The notes under the pieces: model-generated
Seen by the model: only the letters and a program-made list of their open reading frames with translations
Told to the model about the DNA's origin: nothing
Databases searched by the model: none
IMG/VR virus record: IMGVR_UViG_3300031787_000290
Location: 1-40,821 of that record
Reading direction: 5' to 3' (one strand)
Origin: a virus
Length of the DNA stretch: 40,821 nt
Position numbers and translations under genes: made by a program
Shown here: positions 11,686-17,675 of the stretch, in pieces
Layout of the letters: each line of letters begins with the position of its first letter
Numbering within the stretch: position 1 is the first letter of the stretch

Positions 11686-11892
11686 CTAACCACTGGTTTT
11701 TTCGTCTATCTTGTATGTTGCGTTCTTCCAAATCCGTACCTGGTCACTTGTGAAGTGCTTTATCTCCCCGCCGTTCTCAAGAACAACGGTTATTTCATCG
11801 TTCTCAAGGAATCCAGACGCGGTTATGTAAAGTATGTAGCCATCCCCAAGGGGCGTAATTACTGGTATCGGTCTGTCTACAAAGGTTATCAT
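11686..11892 (-). CDS. Hypothetical beta-rich protein, 68 aa
   Basis: Product begins MITFVDRPIPVITPLGDGYI and looks like a small beta-barrel (YILYITASGFLENDEITVVL, EIKHFTSDQVRIW). It follows the SSB-like gene by 23 bases and ends before a strong hairpin. Position suggests a replication accessory function. No family recognised. Confidence 0.6.
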   Translation of the reverse strand: MITFVDRPIPVITPLGDGYILYITASGFLENDEITVVLENGGEIKHFTSDQVRIWKNATYKIDEKTSG

Positions 11893-11915
11893 TTTAAAAC
11901 GGTAAAATCAAAATT

Positions 11916-12551
11916 TTAAAATGGCAATCCATCATCCTCGGGAGGCGATCCTGCAGGCTGCCACCCCGTTGCCTGTTGTTTCTCCTCCGGCTTTGACTCA
12001 TAAACCCTTGGCAAGAACGTGTCCTTTAGGTAAGACTCAAAAAACTCTTGTCTCTCCGTGTCGTCCCAAACAATCTGCCCCTTGACCTTCATCTGCTTCA
12101 TTTCTGGCATATCGCCTGGGTTCTCCCTTGTCCACGCCCACTCAACGTTGTCTTTATCCTGTCGGATGTAAAGCATTGTTTTTTTCTTTCCGTCAACCTC
12201 CTTTGCCCACGGGGATAGCGTTACTGGCTTTTCCGGGTTGATGTTCGGCATACACAAAAAGAAACCTGATGAGTACCGTGAAGACCATGGCATTTGTACC
12301 TGAAAGGTCTCATCCCCGTCCTTCAACACAATGCAGAGCTGATCGCCGTACCCCTGCTCGGACACCCTCTTAAAGGCATCAACGATGTTCCCCGTAACGG
12401 ACGGGTAACGCTTTTCGTACCAAACCTTGGTACCGTCCTTTGAGTTGCACTTTACAGCACCGTCGGTGCCCTCTTGAACTCGTTTTGCAATACGTCCATC
12501 AGAAATACTGAGGTACGTTCTGTTTGATGAACCACCTGTGTCTAATCCCAT
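11916..12551 (-). CDS. SSB-like single-stranded DNA-binding protein, 211 aa
   Basis: The last residues are acidic and end SPPEDDGLPF, close to the DDDIPF tip by which bacterial SSBs recruit partner enzymes. A Pro/Gln/Gly-rich linker precedes it (EEKQQATGWQPAGS). The first ~150 residues are beta-rich with many aromatic residues (WYEKRYPSVTGN, FQVQMPWSSRYSSGFFLCMP), in line with an OB-type ssDNA-binding core, but the fold cannot be proven by eye. It lies directly downstream of the primase-helicase and has its own promoter, consistent with high demand at the fork. Confidence 0.65.
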   Translation of the reverse strand: MGLDTGGSSNRTYLSISDGRIAKRVQEGTDGAVKCNSKDGTKVWYEKRYPSVTGNIVDAFKRVSEQGYGDQLCIVLKDGDETFQVQMPWSSRYSSGFFLCMPNINPEKPVTLSPWAKEVDGKKKTMLYIRQDKDNVEWAWTRENPGDMPEMKQMKVKGQIVWDDTERQEFFESYLKDTFLPRVYESKPEEKQQATGWQPAGSPPEDDGLPF

Positions 12552-12591
12552 AGTTTAATTGATTAATGATTGATTGATTAATTATTGTGTG

Positions 12592-12623
12592 CAAATGTAA
12601 CATACACGACTTGTTTGTGCAAA
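12592..12623 (-). promoter_or_regulatory. Promoter of the SSB-like gene
   Basis: Minus-strand TTTG (12620-12623), 20 bases, TACATTTG (12592-12599): a consensus Bacteroidetes promoter in the gap after the primase-helicase. The ~40-base leader is very AT-rich, with repeated TGATTGATTAAT units. Confidence 0.7.
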
Positions 12624-12637
12624 TTTAATTTGTTAAA

Positions 12638-14578
12638 TTATTCCCAGGCTTCCTTGTACCCGTTTGGGTGCGCTATGTCTTCGTTCCATTCTTTTGCTTC
12701 TTTTGAATCCGTCCAGTTTCTGTTAGGACTTACTGCGCTTGGTGTTTCTTGCTTAATTTCAATCTGGACAGCCCTCCCGTCTATTGCCTGTTGAAGGTAG
12801 TCTACACCGTCAAAGGTAAACCTCCTCGTGTTCCTCTGTAGTTGAAATTCAAACGACCCCTTTAGTCCAACTATCTTCTGTCTTCTGATCTTCTTACTGT
12901 GAAACTCGCACACGGGGCTGTCTGGGGCTGTCTGAGCGAATGGACGGTGGTATATGATGATGTTATCCGCCTTGTTGTTCCACATCGCACCATCTGCAAG
13001 GTCAAACACCTCTGGACAAGGATAATTCCCATCCTCTCCTTTTCTCATTTTGTGCGGGTGAACCACGATGTCGAAGTACACGTTGTTCTTCCTCGCAAAC
13101 CGTGTGCAGTCAGAAAGGAAAGTTTCGAGGTACTTGTCGCTGCGTCCCGCACCCTTTGAGTAATCGTTTGCCATTTGGTTGAACGGATCAATAACCACCC
13201 TGTCAACTCCGTGCTTGATGATCAGGCTCAGGAACACCTCCTTCACGTAATCTGGTGTGGGGGCTACGTTCTTCGGGTACACCATGAAAATATGGTCTCC
13301 AATCATCTTGTACACCTTCATGTACGCATCGTATGATGGGCGTGTTGGGTTACTTGGTGTGCAGTCTCTCCCAAAGTAAATCTCTACAAGGTCGTGGTAG
13401 AACTGTTCGGCAGGCAGTTCCTCAGGAGTAAAGATGGCAACCCTCTCCCCAAACCTAACCATACGCATTATCATCTCCCACTTCATGAATGATGACTTTC
13501 CGTAGTTTCCTATTCCGGAAACAATTGTTAATTCGCCTTTAACTCTTTTGAAGTGCCTATCGAGCAATGGGACGCCGACGGGCATTGCTGCTTGATAACC
13601 CTTGAGGTAAATTTCCCCAGCCCTATCCATCACCTCCTCGGCATAGATTACGTCCTCCTTAGACATTTCATCGAGGTCCTCTTCGGTTAGCTCAATCTTA
13701 ACCTCCTTGTGGCTACTCTTTGTAACTAACTGATCCTTAGTGAACTCGGCAGTATTCCACTGGCTCATGTTCGCCCTGTACGCACTACGGATGGCCTGGC
13801 GACACTCCTTCTGACTGAAGCTTGCATCAGGAACGACGTAGGTCATCATCATGCTGTAGCACGTCTCCTCGAGCATCCCGAACCTACAGCAGCTTGCGGC
13901 CAGCTTAAAAACGAAGTGATTCCTTTCCCCCTCACGGAACGCATCCCCCTTGGATGTCATCCACGTCAGCAGGTTGTTGAATATCTTGTCGTCATCGTTA
14001 ATCGTTTCAGTGGTTGTCTGTTGGGGCAACCTTCTATCGGCCTTTTTTACAGGCAGTTTGTTGTACGTCTCGGCGTTCTCGTTGTACCAAAGATTGGGAT
14101 CATACGACTCAAAGCAGAGTCGGGACAGGTTCTTTCCGGTCTTGTCAATGTCTGGAAAGTCATTCATTAAGGCCTCAAAGTGCTCTTTGTGCATGGTTTT
14201 CCATTCAATTTGGACGAGCGCCTTCAATCCCTTGCCAGATGGGGAAGTCCAAACAGCTGTTATGTACCCTAAAGAGCACAGTTCTCTGCGTTTTTCGGCC
14301 ATGTCTGACACGTTATCGAAGTCCAAAACAATGTACCCGGAATGTTCGACAAGTTCAGAGTCCTTTCGCTTTGAGAACGTGCCGCTGAAACAAACGGCAG
14401 GGAGTTTCTTTTTTAACTCGTCCGCCTCCTTCTTGGTTTTTGCTTGCCTCGCCTTGTTAACAAGCTCCTTTGACTTCCCATTCCTAATTCGTTCAAGTGC
14501 GCCCAACACACTAATTGTGTGTCCCTGCAGGTCGTTGAAGTCTTGGTAGATTGATACTTTACCATCTATTGGTCTCAT
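12638..14578 (-). CDS. Primase-helicase (BT4734-like primase plus DnaB-type helicase), 646 aa
   Basis: The N-terminal ~180 residues contain GYIVLDFDNV and SPSGKGLKALVQIE, blocks of the BT4734/VirE-like primase-polymerase (AEP-type) family typical of Bacteroidetes mobile elements. A helical linker follows (residues ~200-310). The C-terminal half is a RecA-type hexameric helicase: GELTIVSGIGNYGKSSF carries the Walker A (G-x4-GKS), and VDRVVIDPFNQM the Walker B aspartate. VHPHKMRKGEDGNYP and NIIIYHRP match later DnaB-type motifs. The fused enzyme would unwind and prime at the fork. It overlaps the initiator gene by 20 bases, indicating co-expression. No DNA polymerase is visible nearby. Confidence 0.85.
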   Translation of the reverse strand: MRPIDGKVSIYQDFNDLQGHTISVLGALERIRNGKSKELVNKARQAKTKKEADELKKKLPAVCFSGTFSKRKDSELVEHSGYIVLDFDNVSDMAEKRRELCSLGYITAVWTSPSGKGLKALVQIEWKTMHKEHFEALMNDFPDIDKTGKNLSRLCFESYDPNLWYNENAETYNKLPVKKADRRLPQQTTTETINDDDKIFNNLLTWMTSKGDAFREGERNHFVFKLAASCCRFGMLEETCYSMMMTYVVPDASFSQKECRQAIRSAYRANMSQWNTAEFTKDQLVTKSSHKEVKIELTEEDLDEMSKEDVIYAEEVMDRAGEIYLKGYQAAMPVGVPLLDRHFKRVKGELTIVSGIGNYGKSSFMKWEMIMRMVRFGERVAIFTPEELPAEQFYHDLVEIYFGRDCTPSNPTRPSYDAYMKVYKMIGDHIFMVYPKNVAPTPDYVKEVFLSLIIKHGVDRVVIDPFNQMANDYSKGAGRSDKYLETFLSDCTRFARKNNVYFDIVVHPHKMRKGEDGNYPCPEVFDLADGAMWNNKADNIIIYHRPFAQTAPDSPVCEFHSKKIRRQKIVGLKGSFEFQLQRNTRRFTFDGVDYLQQAIDGRAVQIEIKQETPSAVSPNRNWTDSKEAKEWNEDIAHPNGYKEAWE

Positions 14579-15266
14579 CTGTAGTAGGTGTTTGTTTTAT
14601 CGTTTGTTTTGTTTGTGTTTCATCCTCCCATCTCCTGTCGCGAAGGTATCGCACAGGATCCTTCCAGTACTTGCGTTCGCGCCCCGATTTGTGGTTCCCC
14701 ATGCACTCCACGGCAAGTATGCGATCTTTTTCATGCAGTTTGTTCCATGCAGCTTCTGCTTGTTTCTTGTCCACTTTCTTGTCGTAAGCCATCCAAAACT
14801 GCTCGAAAGAATACTTATTTTCTTCTTTTACTTTATTCTTTTTATTATGTGAGCATTCCTGAGCAGGGGTATGCTCATTTTTGAGCAGGGGGTATGCAGG
14901 TTTTTGAGCAGGGGTATGCTCAAAAAAATCATCTTCCTCATTTTCAGACACTGGTATCTCGGGGGTAACTGTTCTGCTTAAAATGTCGGCATCTGGATTT
15001 ATAGTTAAACATCTAACCTCAACCTCATTTCTGGTATTGAGTTTCACCATTCTCCCCAAAACACCTTTCTGTTCGAGATCAGCAATTATCCGTCTCACAC
15101 TGTGCTTGGATATCCCAAGGCATTCACCCAGATAATGATTTGAGGCAAAGCAATAGCCCCTGATGTTTGATAAATTCGAAATAACCCCTATAAGGAGTTT
15201 TTCCGTGGATGATAATTCCTTGCTAAGCAACACACTTGCAGGGATAATTGAATATTGATTGTGCAT
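14559..15266 (-). CDS. HTH replication initiator (lambda O-like role), 235 aa
   Basis: I choose ATG 15266 (MHNQYSIIPASVLLSKELS). A GTG at 15296 would start inside a terminator hairpin. Residues ~20-80 form a winged-helix domain (SSTEKLLIGVISNLS, SNHYLGECLGISKHSVRRII, then EQKGVLGRMV) like those of phage replication initiators. A linker (~110-150) is encoded by DNA repeats. The C-terminal domain has FWMAYDKKVDKKQAEAAW and YLRDRRWED, typical of phage replisome-organiser proteins that load the helicase. The primase-helicase follows with overlap. An origin-like repeat set lies within the gene, as in lambda O. Expression is probably governed by the upstream attenuator. Confidence 0.8.
   Translation of the reverse strand: MHNQYSIIPASVLLSKELSSTEKLLIGVISNLSNIRGYCFASNHYLGECLGISKHSVRRIIADLEQKGVLGRMVKLNTRNEVEVRCLTINPDADILSRTVTPEIPVSENEEDDFFEHTPAQKPAYPLLKNEHTPAQECSHNKKNKVKEENKYSFEQFWMAYDKKVDKKQAEAAWNKLHEKDRILAVECMGNHKSGRERKYWKDPVRYLRDRRWEDETQTKQTIKQTPTTDETNRW
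14809..14922 (-). other. Candidate replication origin inside the initiator gene
   Basis: Three repeats of TGAGCAGGGGTATGCTCA type lie at 14860-14877, 14882-14899 (one extra G and a different right end) and 14905-14922, spaced 22 and 23 bp. Next to them (14809-14849) is a 41-bp tract that is about four-fifths A+T. Phased iterons plus an AT-rich unwinding region within an initiator gene is the lambda ori arrangement. The middle copy has an extra base, so it encodes AYPLLKN while the flanking copies encode EHTPAQ: DNA, not peptide, is conserved. Confidence 0.7.
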
Positions 15267-15269
15267 GAT

Positions 15270-15304
15270 AAAATAAAAAAGCCCCGTGTAAGGCACCGGG
15301 GCTT
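15270..15304 (-). terminator. Intrinsic terminator in the initiator leader (attenuator)
   Basis: On the minus strand the 8-bp stem AAGCCCCG/CGGGGCTT (10-base loop) is followed by TTTTTTATTT, ending four bases before the initiator ATG at 15266. A full terminator between promoter and gene implies regulated readthrough. Its loop contains GCCTTAC, complementary to the loop of the upstream hairpin at 15338-15367. Confidence 0.75.
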
Positions 15305-15367
15305 GGGTTGGTCAAACTTGCGTTCAACTTGCCAAACCCTTCTTTTCGGCCTTACTCAAAAAGAAGG
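15305..15367 (-). promoter_or_regulatory. Two leader hairpins upstream of the attenuator
   Basis: The first hairpin in the transcript has a perfect 9-bp stem, CCTTCTTTT/AAAAGAAGG (15338-15346 with 15359-15367), and loop TGAGTAAGGCCG. The second uses GGGTTTGG/CCAACCC (15305-15339, one bulge) with an AAGTT-type direct repeat inside. GTAAGGC in the first loop can pair with GCCTTAC in the terminator loop, a possible kissing interaction or antiterminator switch. Confidence 0.6.
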
Positions 15368-15386
15368 AATTGGCACAAATACATCG

Positions 15387-15416
15387 CAAAGATAATCCTG
15401 TTTTTTCACTTGTCAA
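15387..15416 (-). promoter_or_regulatory. Main leftward early promoter
   Basis: Minus-strand TTG (15414-15416), exactly 19 bases, TATCTTTG (15387-15394): a strong Bacteroidetes match. It drives the initiator, primase-helicase and downstream early genes through the attenuator leader, and stands back to back with the late promoter. Confidence 0.8.
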
Positions 15417-15442
15417 GACTTTACTCATATTTTTTTCAGTCT

Positions 15443-15473
15443 ATTGACACAGTGCATATTATTTGTATATTTG
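15443..15473 (+). promoter_or_regulatory. Main rightward (virion-unit) promoter
   Basis: ATTG (15443-15446), 19 bases, TATATTTG (15466-15473). The first start codon is at 15478, only four bases after the -7 element, so the RNA should begin at or within a few bases of the ATG: an almost leaderless message. Confidence 0.75.
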
Positions 15474-15477
15474 CCGC

Positions 15478-15693
15478 ATGAGTAAACTTATTCCGCCAGA
15501 CCACACGGTCTTTGTAAACATAGAATCGCGCTCAAAGGGGAGCGTGAAGGCTGTGATAACCGATGTTGGGAGCGGCGTTGACTATGAGGTTGGTCAGCGC
15601 GTCGGCATTATTGGAAAGATAGACAACCTTGAAATACAGGGGGACTCAAGGTTCTCCGTTCACGAAAAATACATTGCGTTTTTATATGAGTAA
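15478..15693 (+). CDS. GroES-like co-chaperonin-fold protein, 71 aa
   Basis: I choose ATG 15478 (MSKLIPPDHTVFVNIESR). The earlier in-frame start lies in the promoter. The order VFVNIE, GSVKAVITDVGSGVDYEVGQ, VGIIGKIDNLEI and HEKYIAFLYE follows the Cpn10 fold: strand, 'v.aVG.G..ykvGdrV', a loop, then the closing strand. It is shorter than GroES (~95) and lacks a clear mobile loop. Phage co-chaperonins (T4 gp31) help fold the capsid protein, and this gene heads the virion unit, which fits. Function by analogy only. Confidence 0.55.
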   Translation: MSKLIPPDHTVFVNIESRSKGSVKAVITDVGSGVDYEVGQRVGIIGKIDNLEIQGDSRFSVHEKYIAFLYE

Positions 15694-16006
15694 CAAGAAG
15701 ACGTGGGAAAGGGCTAAGACTGTTTTACAGCGCCTTATTGATGATCGTGTCGAAATATACGAGGTTACAAGGATATTTAACCCAATGGCAAATGGGGCAA
15801 GAAAAACCCTGTGCCTGTGTAAGCCGTCAGTAACCGACAACGATCTTGACGAGGTTGAGAAAACAATAGAAAGATACAAGAACACCCTGAGCGAGGTGTC
15901 CTCAACTCGTGTTGAGCAGAGGGTAAAGCGGTCGATGTTCTTTAAAACACTTCAGGAGCACTATGATAAGAACAAAAACAAAAGAGCAGTACGAAAAGGC
16001 CATTAA
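15686..16006 (+). CDS. Hypothetical helical protein, 106 aa
   Basis: Start ATG 15686 overlaps the previous stop by 8 bases. The product (MSNKKTWERAKTVLQRLIDD...) is mostly helical, with a short strand region (VEIYEVTRIFNPM) and a long charged helix (DEVEKTIERYKNTL). It ends in a basic tail (KNKNKRAVRKGH). No family recognised. It overlaps the next gene by 44 bases. Confidence 0.6.
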   Translation: MSNKKTWERAKTVLQRLIDDRVEIYEVTRIFNPMANGARKTLCLCKPSVTDNDLDEVEKTIERYKNTLSEVSSTRVEQRVKRSMFFKTLQEHYDKNKNKRAVRKGH

Positions 16007-16220
16007 GGTCTACGACTACTACATCCGCAGGGAGGTGGCAGAGAAAGACAAGCTAGAGTCACTTACTGAAGACCCCGAGGTTGTAGAGCTTTTTGATGGC
16101 TCTTACGCCTCTATCCGCAGGGCCATTTGCAGGATGCGTGATAAAAAGCCTGTTGGGAAGAAACTTTTCGAGAGGCAGCTTGCTTTTTTAGAGATTTACG
16201 AAAAAAGATTTTGCCGATGA
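15963..16220 (+). CDS. Hypothetical helical protein, 85 aa
   Basis: Begins MIRTKTKEQYEKAIKVYDYY and appears wholly alpha-helical and highly charged (REVAEKDKLESL, YASIRRAICRMRDKK). Overlaps its upstream neighbour by 44 bases and the downstream GroES-like gene by ATGA. This tight packing suggests coupled production. A role in assembly or small-terminase-like DNA binding is conceivable, but I see no diagnostic motif. Confidence 0.6.
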   Translation: MIRTKTKEQYEKAIKVYDYYIRREVAEKDKLESLTEDPEVVELFDGSYASIRRAICRMRDKKPVGKKLFERQLAFLEIYEKRFCR

Positions 16221-17029
16221 ACTTTAATGGTATTGATGTTGACTCGTTAAGGCTTCTTAACGGTTGCTGCTTGGTGGAGATACACTCGCTTACAGAGGAC
16301 GAGGTATCCTTTAACGGGGGTACGCTAAAGATTGTACACAAGGTGAAGAGCGGTGTTGCCGATATAGATCCAAGGGACATTTTTAGTGCCGTAAAGGGGA
16401 TGAAAAAGTCCAGGTATAAGGACGACGAGGCCACCAAGGAGTACTACAAGATGCTTGCTGAGGTAAATAGGAAGGCCGACGAAAACAAGGAGAACCACCA
16501 GGATAAACAGGCGGTAAGGAGGGGGATCATAGTAAAGATGCCCGAGGCAAGCCTCAACGACTTCGGGTGGGACTACGACTGCGAGTTTGATGCTGTTATT
16601 GGCGACGAGGTGTGGTTTGATGCCACTTACACTAGGGAGATGATTACCGAGGGCGAGAACGGCTTTGAGTCTGACGGCAAAACATTTTTAATGATCCCAA
16701 CAAGGTCAATATTTGCCGCAAAGAGGGGCGATGATATCGTTAGTCTTAACGGGTACGTTATAGGGAAAAAGCTGCCCAACGACAGGAAGTACGGCTCGAT
16801 ATTCTTGATTGATAACGACACTGCCCGCGTTGAGGTGATTGTACCAAACGCAAGGACGCCAAGGTTCAGCGATTTTTCCCCGTGGACAAACACGTCAGTT
16901 AAGAGGGGTGATGTTGTGATAATGAAGAACCACTTTGCCATTCCTCTTGATCCAACTCTTGGGCAGAGCACGGATCTTGTTAGGTTTCAAACACGAGTGA
17001 TAAAGGCGTACGAGAATGATCAAGCTTGA
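16217..17029 (+). CDS. Two-domain GroES-like protein, 270 aa
   Basis: Start ATG 16217 overlaps the upstream stop. Domain 1 (~20-175) has CCLVEIHSL, a charged insert of ~60 residues, RRGIIVKMPE, IGDEVWFD and FLMIPTRSIFAA. Domain 2 (~180-265) has GYVIGKKLP, TARVEVIVPN, VKRGDVVIMKN and LVRFQTRVIKAY. Each follows the Cpn10 order of strand, 'Gdxvxf' turn and closing strand. Tandem GroES-like units next to a single-domain copy may form a hetero-ring cap for the host GroEL during capsid folding. The fold call is by pattern and needs structure prediction. Confidence 0.55.
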   Translation: MNFNGIDVDSLRLLNGCCLVEIHSLTEDEVSFNGGTLKIVHKVKSGVADIDPRDIFSAVKGMKKSRYKDDEATKEYYKMLAEVNRKADENKENHQDKQAVRRGIIVKMPEASLNDFGWDYDCEFDAVIGDEVWFDATYTREMITEGENGFESDGKTFLMIPTRSIFAAKRGDDIVSLNGYVIGKKLPNDRKYGSIFLIDNDTARVEVIVPNARTPRFSDFSPWTNTSVKRGDVVIMKNHFAIPLDPTLGQSTDLVRFQTRVIKAYENDQA

Positions 17030-17672
17030 CTTTAGCAAAATAGCGTACAATATCGAGAACATCCCAGAAGAAGAGTCTGTGGTTCATCGGTTCTCTGACT
17101 TGGCTAGTCAAGCCCACATATTTGATAGGTCTGACGACCTTCCAAGTGGAGTGGATGCAGACAAGGTGCTCAGGTACTTGATATACATGTTTGCCCCAGG
17201 GACACCAGTAAGGGAGGCCTATCCAGATATTAATCAGCGCAAGAGGTACACCCTCAATAAGTTGAACATAGTGGTTGACGAGAATGACACGACCGACGAG
17301 GGCTACGTTCAGTTGTGCTTGATGAATGCTGAATGGGCTGTGGATAGATACATTGCGTTCACCAGGCTTCAGTGCTCGGAGGACTACTCCATCATGAGCA
17401 CTGCCGATATACGCATAGCCGCTCTTCAGAGGGCGCTTCTAACCCAGCCTGTTGATAGGTCTAATGACGACAAGAACTTCCAGGAGGGTCTTGAGCGGTG
17501 GAGGCAAACACTTGTTAGCGCAAGAACAAGAATCATGAACGAGGAGAGTAGTGTCATGCTTCAAAAGTCAATCACGTTCTCTGTTAGGGCTGAGAACCTC
17601 GGCATTCAGCCCGAGCACTACTCAAGGGTTTGGAGAGAGAAAAAGGAGATATTCCCAGAAATAATACCATAA
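17016..17672 (+). CDS. Candidate terminase small subunit, 218 aa
   Basis: Lies directly before the large terminase gene (3-base gap) and overlaps the GroES-like gene by 14 bases. The protein is predominantly helical with acidic N-terminus (KIAYNIENIPEEESVVHRF) and a repeated helix pattern (YLIYMFAPGTPVREAYPDI, ADIRIAALQRALLTQ). Small terminases bind DNA and hand it to the motor and are usually encoded just upstream of it. No HTH can be pointed to with certainty, so the assignment rests on position, size and helicity. Confidence 0.45.
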   Translation: MIKLDFSKIAYNIENIPEEESVVHRFSDLASQAHIFDRSDDLPSGVDADKVLRYLIYMFAPGTPVREAYPDINQRKRYTLNKLNIVVDENDTTDEGYVQLCLMNAEWAVDRYIAFTRLQCSEDYSIMSTADIRIAALQRALLTQPVDRSNDDKNFQEGLERWRQTLVSARTRIMNEESSVMLQKSITFSVRAENLGIQPEHYSRVWREKKEIFPEIIP

Positions 17673-17675
17673 ACA

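Noticed and set aside
13950-14549. 199-residue plus-strand open frame
   Set aside because: Shadow of the primase-helicase gene, whose motifs are clear on the other strand.
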